From Trileptium ribeirensis (taxonomy: Eukaryota > Nematoda > Enoplea > Enoplida > Thoracostomopsidae): a DNA stretch of 64,000 bases. This document shows, piece by piece, positions 1 through 12,890 of the stretch. Where the stretch lies: NCBI GenBank assembly GCA_030248225.1, contig JASANE010000493.1, positions 124,001 through 188,000 of the forward strand, in the 5' to 3' direction. The notes under the pieces were generated by a model, which searched no databases, was not told the origin of the DNA, and saw only the letters and a program-made list of their open reading frames with translations. A program made the translations under genes and the position numbers. The stretch's first letter is position 1. Each line of letters opens with the position of its first letter.

Positions 1-1309
1 ATACAACCAGGCTTCAGTTCTTGGCCACGGCTCAAAAACATTGCACGATGGATAAATCAATTCGAGTATGATAAAGCTAATAAAGGTCGAGCTTGATGCA
101 AATTTTCCATTGCGTGTTATTTTGAGAAAACACTCCTTGATACTTCGTATATATTAATATGGTATATATAGGAAACGAATTTTAATGCAAACAAAACAAA
201 ACAAGCTAATTACTCGCGCAGCGAGAGCAAATTACGCTAGTGCAACTAATCTGGACTTATTGCACGGTTGCGAATTCGGCCTCTTCAAGGTCCCATAATA
301 ATAATAATACAGCGACAATTCACTAATGGCAATGATACAGTGATTTCAAGCACATATCATGACCATAGAACCCTGTATTTCGTCCTCCAATAATCAAAAA
401 GTAGAAAACTCTTAAAATTCATGAATAAAATTTTTTTAAGAAAATAATTTGAATAGGAATTTCACGTTGTAGGCCCGTACGCTTGCGTAATTTTCTGCAT
501 ATCACGTAACAGCAAATACAATTATTGACATTTGCATTGAAAAAATGAGTTTATCTTATTCAGTATAAGGAATGACGAAAACCGATAGGCTCACTCTGAA
601 TCTGCTGCGAACGTTTACATTGAAAAAGTGGCAAAATTTATTTTTGTGCCAAAATTTTACAACTTAAGTGTGGTAGGGTTAATAATGTGCCCACAATAGG
701 GTGAAAACTATGAAACCATGTTTACCGGTTAAGTAATCCTATAATCTCATCATTCACTCCCAGTAAGCAGAAAACTTAATATGTTAAAATTTTGAGAATT
801 ACACAGCTTGGTATTTTTAATTTTGGATAAGAACTCGAAAACAGCTGCTTTGACAAAACGTATTGTAGCAATAGATTCTGAATGTGTCCATTTTTTGATC
901 TAGTGCCTCTGGCAACTTTTGAACCTAAAACGTTGCGTGACCCCACGTGACCAGATTCAAAGAGTCTCCAATTATTCGCGTCGTTCCGTTAAAATTTAGG
1001 CAGGAAACCATCGGATTGTACCATCGCAAACACAAAGCTAGGTACACAGCTATATTTATTACGCGTCGAATGAAAAAATCAGTAAAATTCTATCAATTTG
1101 GTGAATAGCAGTTGTAATCAGCAGTCAGACAGAAAAAGAATTATTGTCTCAGTTGTGCGCTATTTGAAGACTTCACAGATAAAAAACCAATAACATCTGT
1201 TTTATCAGTTGTAAAAGAAAAAGTGACAGACACCAAAAACATTACATCGATTTTGAACACATTATTGAGCCCTGCGCTGTATGAATTGCTGTAGAATATT
1301 GCTGAACAA
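1..1309. other. Non-coding stretch, nothing recognised
   Basis: AT-rich sequence. The short open frames here resemble no protein family I recognise, and I see no repeat structure. Confidence 0.5.
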
Positions 1310-1390
1310 GCTGTTGCCGGAATCGAACCCTGGACGTTTAGCTTAGACCCACACTCGCGAGACATTGAGCTATGACGATACTATTGCGCC
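1310..1390 (-). repeat. tRNA-derived SINE head or tRNA pseudogene
   Basis: On the minus strand this carries an A-box-like TAGCTCAATG (1363-1372) and a perfect Pol III B box GGTTCGATTCC (1319-1329), spaced as in a tRNA. The flanks do not pair into a 7-bp acceptor stem and no clean anticodon arm is obvious, so a SINE head fits better than a working tRNA gene. Confidence 0.5.
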
Positions 1391-1399
1391 GATCGTTAA

Positions 1400-3072
1400 A
1401 GGCTTCTTAGCAAGGGAGAGCATATGTAGCGGCACTTTGCGAAACAAATACGCCTTGAAAACATAGTTAAAGGCACAACTTCGTAATTAATGATGACCGC
1501 GAAAAGGTTTAAAAAATCTTCGGTCCGGATCGTTGGACCGGCCCATAATATTAAAATTTTTCCGAACAGCAAATTCCATTTCAGCCCACCCATATTAATA
1601 AGTTTCATATATAATAATTTATTGAGATTTATTAAAACAATAAATTCCCGGATTAGAAATGTTTGTCATGTTAGAAAAGACCGTGTAATCAACGCTCTGG
1701 TACCACGGTATGTGGGAAAATAACGGGTCCGTTGGTACGTAGGTAGGAACGTTATATACTAGTATATCGCAAGTGAGGCTGAAACACACTGTCCGTGGTT
1801 TTATTTCTAACTTATCACCTGTAACAGGCTGTGTTTGATGTATATACGAACTAAGAATATCTGGACACTGAACCCACTGAAAATACTACAATCTCGTTGA
1901 CCCTAAACCCATCGAAAGTAACTCACAACGCATGAAGTATTTGTGCTGGTCTCCAAATAGCCGAACCATACTCTTCAGCGTGCCAAAAACCCAATAAAAA
2001 ATACCATTATGATGTCCTGCATGCAATACGTAACCAACCTGATGAAGAATAGCTATATTCTGGAAGTTGGGTTCACTGACTATAAACCCATAAAAACCAA
2101 TGAATAAACATGAAAAACACGTGCTGATACAACACTGTATATCACCACATCATGTATTAGGCGTTAAAAACCTATATGCCATGGCGACGACGTTTCCAGA
2201 TAATTAAACCATTGTTGTCACTGCGCTAGTGGACAATTAATTTGTTCTCGAAACTTGCTGACGTTGTTTACAACATTGACTGAAGAACATTCTATACATT
2301 TCAATTTGTTTATGTTTCTCGAATGCTGTATCTATGTGTGTGTTCGGGTATATATATATATTGCTGCCCAGCAGCGGTAATCAGTGTACCGTGAGTAATG
2401 AGCGTACCGATTGCGCATTTCCGTATACTTGTTTTGCTTTCTACTTGTTTTCAAATAAATCTCTTTACTTTCCTCTCGAGTCCATGTGCTTAGCTACGCT
2501 CAGACCCTCGGATACTAAACTACTATATACCATTCTTGATGCGGTGCAAGCAATGCATAACCAAACAAATGAAAACACGCAACGTTTTGAAATCGGTTTT
2601 TTAGCTTAAAACATCTGAAGCCCCATGAAAAGGAAAATGTATAATAAAGTCAAGTTGGACTCTAAATAGCAAAACCATCATATCCAGTCTGAACTGTCCG
2701 CGTTCAACTAAAGGCCACACAATAAACGCTTTTGCAATCAAGTCAAACATCGAAACCCATTCACCCCAAGATGGGTTATGAATGATAGCGACAGAACAGA
2801 GAAATTTTCACGATTTCTCCCCAGCGCCTTCAGTCCTGACTTTCCTAAACATCCGCCAAGGTACCTGGGGGACTCAAACTGGGCGGCGGAGCGAACTGGG
2901 GGGCACCTGGGGCGAGAAATCCCCCTAGCTCGAAGTGGTGGCCTGATAACGCGAAAATAGTGTTTTTAGTCTAAAATAGCGTAAACATACCATAATAAAG
3001 CACATTGGTGATTATTAGTGAAACCCGATATATTAACAGCAATGCGTCGTTCACGTTTACTTGTGTGCAGCT
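1400..3072. other. Non-coding stretch
   Basis: No gene recognised. A GC-rich patch at about 2840-2950 is unlike its AT-rich surroundings and may be a repeat fragment. Confidence 0.4.
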
Positions 3073-3120
3073 AGCTACTGCACACAGTGGGCAGTATGGT
3101 CGCTACGAATGCACTCAAAT
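3073..3120 (+). repeat. 48-bp inverted repeat, left copy
   Basis: These 48 bases are the exact reverse complement of 8293-8340. Similarity fades quickly on either side, so this is probably the conserved core of a dispersed repeat family rather than the terminus of one large element. Confidence 0.75.
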
Positions 3121-4018
3121 GAATTTAAAACAATATGTGAGGGATATGTTTCTCAGAGCGAAACCTGACCCCTCACAAGTTCGCCTATTACACTACTTTG
3201 CAGACCCAAACACTATCCGCTGTGGACTCGGTTGTTTCAGCTAACCAGTTCCGAAGTTCACTTTCGGCGATTGGACATACTTCCGTGATGTCCCACAGTC
3301 CCGGCGCTATACCGTGGGTGCTCTTTTGCTCGCTCCCATTTCGGTCTCTCGCAATTTTGAGCTTCCTTCCCCCTCTGTCCTTTTCTTTTCCTTGTCTCGC
3401 GCGTTTTGTAATTTCACACCTCGTCCCGTGTTCCGGCTTGTCTCACCGCCGTTGTAAGTTTTGTTTTGTTGCGTCGGTAGTACTTCCTCGCACCCTGCCT
3501 GTACAACACCATCTCGAGCATATAATTACAGCATTACCGCACAAGCAAAACAGTTGTTGGATAGACAAAATATTAGAGTTTTAAAATTTTACTAAGATGG
3601 GGAAATATTTCTTTCAGGTGCGCGTCTTCTCGCGATCCGTGGGAGTAGTAGTACGCAGCTTTGGGGCGCGCTTAGTGTGGCCTTACATGTTAACTCGCTT
3701 ATCGCCGTGTGCACCCTCTTCGCCGGGTTAGCGTGATAGTCCGTTGGCACGGCTTCAATCGACGTTTTACTATTTGGTGAGAGGTACTTGTTGTTTGTTT
3801 AGACTCGGCTGGTATCTTATAATCACTGGCCGTTCTGCATCGTAGGCACAAGTATTCAACGCGTATTTAGTATATTACTCAGATCCAGTTGCGCAAGTCT
3901 ACCGTGGCTGCTGAATCGCATCATCGGACCCGACCCACGCTTGTTTTAAGAGCGCTCTTTGCTGCTCCCATATCGTCTGCCCGTTACTTGTCGTATCGTA
4001 TTCATGTAACCTGCTAGT

Positions 4019-4023
<5 letters not shown>
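3121..4023. other. Pyrimidine-rich, GC-elevated non-coding stretch
   Basis: A 128-codon open frame at 3198-3584 is rich in Ser, Leu, Phe and Pro because the DNA is CT-rich. It resembles no known protein. Around 3640-4000 the GC content rises, which suggests a repeat of different origin from the surrounding DNA. Confidence 0.35.

Positions 4024-4074
<51 letters not shown>
4024..4074. repeat. (TA)n microsatellite
   Basis: About 25 uninterrupted TA dinucleotides. Its length is likely to vary between individuals. Confidence 0.97.
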
Positions 4075-4078
<4 letters not shown>

Positions 4079-4319
4079 AAATAGTATCGTACTTTGTTAT
4101 CAATTAGTTTGGTAGTGCTTGAGTTTGTAAATTATGTCATCTTTGTAGTTTAAAATAAGATTATATATTTTGTAAAGTTTGACGCGAAAATACTTATTTG
4201 AGGAGTCTATAAATTAAGTGATAAAACGACAAATTTCGGCCATAACCGACTCTATAAATTAGAAACTTTAATCACCAAAGTTTGACTCTATAACCGGACA
4301 TAAATTTCAACCATAAAAC

Positions 4320-5229
4320 TGTAACGAGGTATTGCGTTGGAAAACAATTTCCCTCGTGTGAAGCCGGGGGACGTATTAAGTCGTGAACCCCAAACACGAC
4401 GGGCCGATGCCCTTAAGTTAACTTCACATGAGCTAATTTGTTTCCCTTATTTATTGTTGTTGTTTACTAATTGTGCCAACCATTTATTGTTTACTATACG
4501 CTATGGTTGTTGATTGTAAATGTGTTGCAAAGGCATGTGTATTGTACGTGTATCTATCTATACAAGATGTGTGATTATATATAAATATGTTTATGAATTT
4601 ATTATGCGGGAAAATCTTGTGTACATGTGTTTGTGTTATATGTGCACTTAATGTATTTAGCTTGTGCAGGAATTTTTATATAGCTTGCAGGAGTATTTAA
4701 GAACTTAGCTAATTTTGAGGGAGTTTTCAAGGGAGTAACAGCATAAAAAGGGTTTTATGTGAGTATAGGCCATAGGATGGAAAATTTGAGTGTAAGGGTT
4801 GTGTGTCTTAAGCATTAGGCCTACATTAGTGGATGTGTGTATTTGTATCTGCTGGATTTTCGAATAAAATCCTAAATGTTGTTTATACTTAGGAATTCGG
4901 GGAAAATCATAAAAACTTATTCTCTAACGACTAAAATTCACATAGCTTTAAAAGAGAATTATACGGGAGTGGAACCAGAGTAAAACTTGGAAAACATACT
5001 ATGTCATTTGGAACACTTAGAGAAATCAATAAGAAGAAAATTGGGAGTAGACTTATAGCTCGGGTATTTAAGCAGTTTCGCAGTTAGATCAGGGCCTCAG
5101 TCAGCGTCAGAAGCTGCACGATCAAGGTGACTACGGTTCAGCCGTTAATGTGTTTTATTTGTATTGGTTGAATTTTGTTGTATTATATTGGAGGAAATAA
5201 AACTGTCAACGTTTTAATACGTGGTGACA
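4320..5229 (+). mobile_element. Candidate solo LTR
   Basis: The segment starts TGTAACG and ends GTGACA. Near its 3' end it has a TATA-like TATTTAAG (5065-5072), followed by a GC-richer leader and an AATAAA signal (5196-5201), which is the promoter and poly(A) order of an LTR. I see no second copy, no convincing target duplication and no gag or pol nearby, so the boundaries are guesses. Confidence 0.3.
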
Positions 5230-8200
5230 CATTAAGGCCTTAGGAGTAAGATAATAAAGCAGGTTTGGAAATCGCATTGGACGTTTTGTGTGAAGGTTGT
5301 TGTAGTTGTGTGTAATCTACGTTGGTACTAAACACACCTAGGACCACGTAGGCTACAAAGCCATAAAAGTTTTCTTTAATATTTTCAAAATTGACAACTT
5401 TCCCCGATTTTAAAATTCAGAGAAAAGATTGAGGAACAGTGGGTACGCTCGATAAAAGGAGACGTGGTCGGGGATTTGAATGGATGGGCGTTGGCGTCCG
5501 TATCTAACCGCCTCACCCGAGTTTATTTAAGCGCGTGTGCATTCGACTCGAAGAATCAGTCGGGTTTAGGACTCACCATGTTTCTTGAGCGAGTTTTCCT
5601 TAATCTGAGTTTCGTTGTTTTTTCTGCTGTTTTTCCGGGATAGCTTTCCTTTGTTTCGGTCTACCAGTAGGAAGGCATCCCGGTCTGCACGGACGGGTTC
5701 TGATATCTCTCGCACTCTAGTTTGGTTTTGTTTCAGCAAGCGCCATGATTTACGCTAATAGTCCTAGTTTCTTTCTAGCATCAGGCCAGACTAAAACTGA
5801 ATTGTTAACTTATTCGCTTTCAAGATTTATTTCGATACCCGGCTGGATCCCCGGTGCATCGTCCTAGCACGGGACGAAGCACCGGTTACGACTCATGGTT
5901 TTTGCTAGGAGCACACAGACAACCGTACTGTTCACGTGCATCGTCACTTATGTAATTTCATACCCGGTTGTGTTTTCCCAGGCGAACGATCATTTGGGTA
6001 ATTCGACACCGATTTGTGTGTTTTTGTGTTTGTATGATAATGCTTATAATGTACAAATTCCTTAAGTAAATAATGATCATAGCTTTGCCCAGTAATAAGA
6101 GCTGTCGGAGGTAACGTATCGGTATCGATAACTTTGATCTGCATTACTTTGCGAGCATTGAAACTTATTTGTAATTCATATCAGGGAGTGGTCTTGTCCA
6201 CTGGGTAGTTGACAGGGCGTCTCCAGGGTCACCCTAAGCCGCGTGTATAGGGGTGAACCATCCCGGCCTTAACAAGGTCGACGGGGATCTAAACCGGGGG
6301 GATAGATAACAGCAGCCACTAGATAACGTGGGCCGCATTTGTACGGGGGTCCTACCCAGGAACACCAGGACCAGAGGGCGGCAACTCTCTTCTGCACTGA
6401 GCCCACCCCCGGCGGCAATAGAAATTAAAGAGGGGTTGCGAAGTTCCTGCAGGTAGAGGTTGGACAGCCAGCGTACCCCGTTACAAATATATTTCTAATA
6501 TTTCCGGACATTTTATCAAATTTTGTGTAAAACGGTTATCAAACAGTGCGATACTAAATGTTAATACGACATAAAGCGTCAATACTTATTATACAATTAT
6601 TTCAAGCATGACCTATCCAGCTATCGATTGACCCTTATTTTAAGCGACGGAGTTTTTAGCTGCAGTTCTGACTCATTCGGGTATATATTTTCCTAAGGCT
6701 TGATATTTTCCCAGATACTTGTGAAGTTTACTCTACTGGTGTTTTAATTTTAAATTTTCCAAACGTCCACGCCCCCCGCAAATACCAACAATCACACAAA
6801 CACTCGTATGAATCATGTGAATTACATATTTTCTATTCCGTTTAGTCGCACGTTAGCTTAGGCTTAGCCTTCGGTTTGTGATGCATAACTAGAAAATAAT
6901 CATCAAGATTAAAAAAATGTGACGAAATACACACCCTCTGCTATAAAATTGTTGGACAAACGTAAATATTATGCAACCAAGCAAATCTATGGTAGACCAA
7001 AAATATAGTTTATTTAAACCTCATGCGACAAACGCAGATTTCAATTTACACAATTTAATGCCAAAGTACCGCCTATAAGATGTGAGAATTTCGAAAGCTG
7101 TTGAGAGTGCCTGAAAGCACCGGACCACCGGAGCGGGCCAACATTGCCTTCGTAAGGGCCTGACCGTGCCGAAAACTTTCCATGAGTCGTTATCATCTCT
7201 AGTGTATGCTAGCGGTTAAAATTTTACCTGATCCCAGACCAAGCCGGTCCAACCGGTTGATACTTGATACGTCCGCCGACGTCGATGTCGCACGAGCCGG
7301 GACGAGCCGAAAAATTTGTCCAGCTCTCACCTGTTCCGCTCACACAGCAAAATTCGTGGTAAAATAAGTGCGGTTGAGTTAATTATACGAAATCTACAAC
7401 GATATAAAAGTTTTAACTTCGATTTTGATGAAAATAGATCACCACATAGTGATTTTTCATGAATATTCTCATTTTTACCCCAGTTCGTTATACGTTTTCA
7501 CGTTATACGCACTCAAAATGTTATAGTGCACCATGTGCATCACTTAATTCACTTAAAACAAAATTTCTACAGGCGAAGCGAGAGGAGCTTCCAGTGAGGG
7601 CGCTAGGTGAAATATCGGGAAAAAATTTTTTGTCTGTGGCGGTGACTTATAACGCATCTCCGGAGGGATGAATTTCTACAATTTTTTATTCGTAAGCAAA
7701 AGCCGTGACGATGTGCCCTTTAGTTGCTTTGACTGGCGGCACCCTCTTCAGGGTTAAAATGGCCATAAACTAGATTTTAACGGTTCTTTGCAAAAGCAAA
7801 CATACTTGCTTTTTGATTAACTCTTAAAACTTATGATTATGTGCAATCACCCCATCACCTGCACGAAAATGTGTAAATACAACAACCATTGCTCGCACAA
7901 ATGCAATGGCATAAACAATAGTAAGGTGCACATTTCAAACTAATGTGTATGCCATTGCTGCAGCAAGTGCAAATGTGACAACGATTGCAGTGGAACGTGC
8001 TTTGGTGAAAACAATTTCACGGACGTAGCGCTTCAGTGAACAATATTGCTCTACAGTTAGCACTAGTAATATCATTGCACGATCAATGATCAAAACTATT
8101 GAACTCGAGTGTGTAAACTGGACTTTTCTTTTGCACCTTAAAATGTAAAAGCCGTTACAAATGCACGCCGTCAATGCATTATACTATACATTGCATAGTC

Positions 8201-8292
8201 ACGTGCTATCACTGCTGCAAATGCTCTTAGTAAGCAACCGAGTTTACCATTGCACGGACGGCGCATTCGACATTGTCATTGCACTCGAATCG
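5230..8292. other. Non-coding stretch with GC-rich islands
   Basis: No gene recognised. GC-rich islands at about 5440-5720 and 6190-6480 stand out from the AT-rich background. The first contains a TTTATTTAAG promoter-like motif near 5522. A third at about 7100-7320 has CCGG-rich runs near both ends and could be a small non-autonomous transposon. Around 7840-8290 the motif TTGCAC/GTGCAA recurs often. Confidence 0.35.
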
Positions 8293-8340
8293 ATTTGAGT
8301 GCATTCGTAGCGACCATACTGCCCACTGTGTGCAGTAGCT
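8293..8340 (-). repeat. 48-bp inverted repeat, right copy
   Basis: Exact reverse complement of 3073-3120. The flanks share only short stretches with the partner copy. Confidence 0.75.
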
Positions 8341-8720
8341 CGCATACAAATCGCATGCAAAGTGAGCGACGCATAATTATAGTATTTTTAACCTCGCAGG
8401 GCAAAAGTTACGCGATTTTTGACGTAGATAATAAGCTAGCATTTTTTTTGCCTCGAAGAACAAAATTGTTCTATTTGTAATCATGCTGAAATATGCCTAG
8501 GAGTGCTGAACTGAGGGAGACCGTAATACCTGACCCCTCCGTGAAAAAGTAAGCAGTGGAAACTCCATTAGTTTCGTTTTAAATTTTTTTTCACACCAAA
8601 AATATAAACCGTAAATAACAAACATTGCAATAACGCCTGTGTGCCCTTCCCCAATTGGTAGGTAGCCAGAACTTCTGGGTTTACAGCAACTAATATAAAA
8701 GCACAATATGATATCAACTA

Positions 8721-10068
8721 GGGGGTCATTTCACGCTACGATGTCCTTTTGGTCGGGGGGTAAAAGTGGAAATTTTTGGTATGTAGTACAGAAACGGACA
8801 GGGAACTGGCAAAAATGTTATTTACGCCAGGAAGCCTCTTTACTTAGCTATTTTAAACAAAAAAAATTTTTAACCCTCACTCCCGCCATAAGGGGCTGGA
8901 CATCCACATAGGTCCCAAATCTACAAAAACCGAAATGAGTAATTTTACGACCTGTTTTTCGGGGTAATGGTGTGGCTCGATGTTAGAAATGATGGCCTTA
9001 ATTCTTTTTGTGCAGAATTAGTCAGGTCTACACTATTTTTTAGTTAAACAAATTTCAAATCTACATCAATCCTGGACAGTGGAAGCGGCCGACATGGGAT
9101 AGACCCCATTTTTACGCCCCCTCCGACGAAATTCTTTTTTTGGTCACTACTCGTTGCTCATGCACGTACATAAACGTTATTCATGGATCATACCTCTATC
9201 CCCTGGGTACCTTTTGAAAAAATATTAACCCAGGGGCTTCTTATTACTTGCCCCGGCGCCAGGGTTAAAAGATAGATTTTAGCACATTTGATTACCCCCA
9301 ACCGACCATTGCTAGTTTGGGGTATGGTGGAGTGAGTACAACTCTATTGATTTGTCTGTTATGGTTCATTCCCATGAGGAAGAGAATGGTGAAACGATCT
9401 GAGCTCTATCTCACGGCCTGTTGATCTCAGGCTTTTACACCTCCCCCCCACACCAGACCACACTTTTATCCCCCCCGACCACCACCAAAATTTGAAAAAA
9501 TCGGCCATGTGAAGGTATTTCGATGAAATTTCGCGCGTTTAGTTCATATTACATTGTTGCACTGCATTTCGGCCACATATGACACAAAATTATTTTTTTT
9601 TAATTTCGAATTTTACCCCCCCTTCCGACCACGTTACCAGGCATGTCCACTGGCGATTGGTATGCATGTACCATTTTATTTTTTGGATGAAATAATGTAG
9701 AGTGGATGATGTGAAAAAGGTGTTGAGTGTAGCTTCTAGAATTTTTGAGTGGTTTTGAACATAAATAAAAAATTTACCCCCTCCGACCAAATTTACCCCC
9801 CTCCCCGACCAAATTTACCCCCAACCAGATTATTTTTGGATGAAATAATGTAGAGTGGATGATGCTAGAAAGGCAGTGTTGATTGTTGCTTCTAGAATTT
9901 TTGAGTGGTTTTGAACATAAAAAATTTGCGCCCCCCCCCGACCACCAGTTACATTATTCGACGTTGACGTTTTTTGGTTATAGGGTGTAAAAAAGTAGAT
10001 AATCGGAGCCAAAAAGTTATTAGTCATTTTTTTCTGGGACAAAAAGACATCGTGGCGTGAAATGACCC
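8721..10068. mobile_element. Non-autonomous DNA transposon with TIRs and TA target duplication
   Basis: The left end GGGGGTCATTTCACGC and the reverse complement of the right end GGGTCATTTCACGC match over roughly 25 bp, and both ends are flanked by TA (8719-8720 and 10069-10070). The interior repeats CCCCCCTCCGACCA-type tracts and encodes no transposase that I can recognise. A TA duplication suits the Tc1/mariner superfamily, but the family is not established. The left end has two extra G bases. Confidence 0.6.
9684..9945. repeat. Two tandem copies of a ~110-bp segment inside the TIR element
   Basis: 9684-9790 and 9837-9945 are clearly related, 153 bp apart. Shared landmarks are GATGAAATAATGTAGAGTGG and TTCTAGAATTTTTGAGTGG, each followed by an A-rich run and a CCCCC tract with CCGACCA. 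Confidence 0.8.
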
Positions 10069-10523
10069 TAGCATTAGCTTGCCAACCAAAGCAAAACTAA
10101 AAAATACAAAATCAGATTTTCTACGAAACAATAAGTCCACAAAAGAAATTTGGGAGCTGGACTGGTAGGGCTTTGCATGGTGCTGGATGCAGTAAAATGT
10201 TTGTTTGAAGAACATATTACTCGAGCTGGAGTAAAATTCAAAAGTTATGTTTGTCCACAATAAGAATTATTATGACGCATTTGCTTAAGCTGCAATGCTT
10301 GTCTTCAATAATATACCTATACATCGGATCTAAAAATTTATTTACCATCAGCCCTAGAAATTTGAATTTTCAACGTTACTGTCTGAGATATCATAAAATG
10401 AAATTGTTTAAGCAATAAATTCAAAACAGACATTTTCAAGCATAGCTTTATACCTGATATTAAATGCAATTATGTTATGCTATTGTGGACACAGCACAAG
10501 ACACGTAGCGGAGCCATAAACCC

Positions 10524-11318
10524 AAAAAAATTTCGTTCTTTTCCATTATCCCCAGCCCGAATTTGGTCAATCTTGAAGATACAGAGCTGATTTTGGTATC
10601 AATCGATTCAGCTCGATAAGATGGATCAGAAAATACTCATTTTACCCATATCCCTGATTTTTTAAGGTCCAAATTATAGGTCCCTCCTGCGAACGCAAAA
10701 TTTTTTTTTCTCCGGAATGTGGTCATATTCTACTCGGCTTGATGAGAGAAATCTACTGGTGTGTAGTATATTGAAATCTACACAACCGTTAGAAAGTTAT
10801 GAGGGCCCAATTAACCCTGCGGGCGGCATGTTATAATGTTAGAAAAAGAAACAGGTTAGAGAGGGAGTTCGGGGATGGTAGCCCCCCGAGTTAGGCTTAG
10901 GCTTTATGTATGTCTCATATAAGGACATTAGGTTAGGCTAAGACTAAGGCTTAGGCTTAGTATAGCGAGAACGGCATGACCTTTATTTTATTTTCGCCCC
11001 TCAGGGTTACTTGAGTCATAACCTTCTAACGGTGGTGTAGATTTCAATATACTACACACCAGTAGATTTCTCTCATCCAGCTGAGTCAAATGGTACCGAA
11101 CATGACCACATTCCGAAGAAAAAATGTTGGGTTCCCAAGGGGGACCAATATTGGGACGTCAAAAAATCGAAAAAAAATTTTCATGAATATGGGTAAAATG
11201 AGTATTTTCTGAGCCGCCTTATCGAGCTGAATCGATTGGTACCAAAATCAGCTCTGCTTCCTCAAAATGGACCAAATTCGGGCTGGGGGAATAACGGAAA
11301 AGAACCAAAAAATTTCTA
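10524..11318. mobile_element. Long palindromic (foldback) element, copy 1
   Basis: The left arm (about 10524-10830) is the imperfect reverse complement of the right arm (about 11005-11318). Both carry the AGCCCGAATTTGG core and the AATCGATTCAGCTCGAT motif. The loop is rich in TTAGGC/GCCTAA-like runs. There is no transposase ORF. It belongs to the same family as the element at 25692-26505 and is related to the one at 24296-24940. Confidence 0.8.
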
Positions 11319-11319
11319 C

Positions 11320-12890
11320 AGTTGAATCCAAACCAACAGTTTTAAACATTTTCACCAATTTTTACACAATATTGATTTCGGTATTGCTTGTAAAGGTATA
11401 ATGTCAAATTTGAACAACATGTCATATTAAGTTGATTTAATCCTTTTCTGGTCATACAATTTTATTAATAAAAAGGCAACACTACAAATGTATAAAGTCG
11501 ACTTTTGACGAGAATTCAAATGTAAATTGGACCCATCAATATAAATTTTAGCACATTATGCGAGCCATAAAAAGTACATAAGATCTTAAAACACAGCGAA
11601 AAAACATCGAAAATCATGTCACAGCCATCAAGTTGTGCTTAAATATATCAATATGTTTTATCAAAACATACCGTTAATCTGCCAATATCAGGTATTAAAT
11701 CGTTTTTTAATAAGGCTGAGGCAAAGTCTATAGAGGTGCTCGAACTGCGCATTTGTCGTAGATAGGTGGAAGACAGAACGGCCGGCGTTTTTCTAAATTA
11801 TATTCACTACAAAACATACCGACTTATAGTCACGATTTGTGAAATCTGAATAAGCAAACTGAATTCGCGAGCAGCATGGCACCATATCGGAAAATAGAAC
11901 AATATAAAGAGTTTCTGCACCATCCCACGAAGTTTATCTTTCCAAAAATCAGAGCAGTGCCTGTGTCTATCGATGAACATAATACAGAAAGAACAAACAA
12001 AAATATAACAAATCTATTCAAATTTAAGTATCACCAAGCAGTCAGAGTTTCAGGACAGCTCTTACATCAGGCAGAAAAACAGGACAATTATGCGCAAAGA
12101 AGTGACTCAACACAAATGTGCAAGGCTTAGAATAAACAATGTTTAGAAGCAGCATCCCAAAGCCAGCAAACTGCTGCCACACTGGAACAACATGTGACAC
12201 AATATATAATAACTAGATTTACCGAACTTGTCACTACTTTGCTTATTGTAAACTTGATAATGTTACCTTTCAGTAGATTAATTTATTACATAAATTAACA
12301 GCCTATATAACATTGAAACATTGAATCCATGATGTCCTCTGAATCCTGGTACATCTAAGTCAAAGCCTCAGTACTCGGATTCGCACTCCTAGAGCTTTCT
12401 ATTAACACCAAAACGAAACTGAAAATTCAACTAAACTTATTAACAGGCAATAATTCACAAAGCTAGAACAAGATCACTCCTAAACCGTTGTGGCATAAAT
12501 TTGTTCAAAATGTTACTGACTGCATGAGCCTATAAGAGTTTATAGACAAGACTATAAACTTTGCATTATATATTATTTTCATCATAAATGATGCTGAAAA
12601 CCGCGTTTATTTGCGCAACTAATCTTGTAGCAGTTTCCTTATTCAGTACCACGTGGAGTATTACACCAACGCGTTGTATTACAAGAACGTATTATTGCCA
12701 CATGCCTCAGCAAGGAAAGCGGCTTGGTAACATTGCTTAACAGAAGTGATTTCATGTGGCTTCCACTTAACTTAAACGCTTACAACAAAAGGTTTACATT
12801 ACCACTTTTTGCGTGGTTTTTGCTTTTCCTATCGCCTATAATAATGATTGTGATATAAACAAAGTAACTACAGAACTATACAAAACTTAC
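11320..12890. other. Likely NUDT19-like intron sequence, no exon confirmed
   Basis: This lies 3' of the last confirmed exon of the NUDT19-like gene. An 84-codon open frame on the plus strand (11876-12130) resembles nothing I know. A phase-compatible minus-strand candidate exon within about 11840-11980 was considered and not accepted. Confidence 0.4.

Noticed and set aside
1310..1390. Functional tRNA gene.
   Set aside because: A and B boxes are present but the acceptor stem does not pair, so a SINE head is more likely.
10890..10970. TTAGGC-like runs suggesting telomeric repeat.
   Set aside because: The runs are short, irregular and part of the loop of a palindromic element; similar ones occur in the loop of copy 2.
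11830..12000. Phase-compatible minus-strand candidate for NUDT19-like exon 6 (contains FWKDKLRGMVQKLFILF).
   Set aside because: A W-R/K-x-K-V/L..F-x-x-L pattern and the phase fit, but the expected EWSxWLTP motif does not follow in any frame, so the match may be chance.
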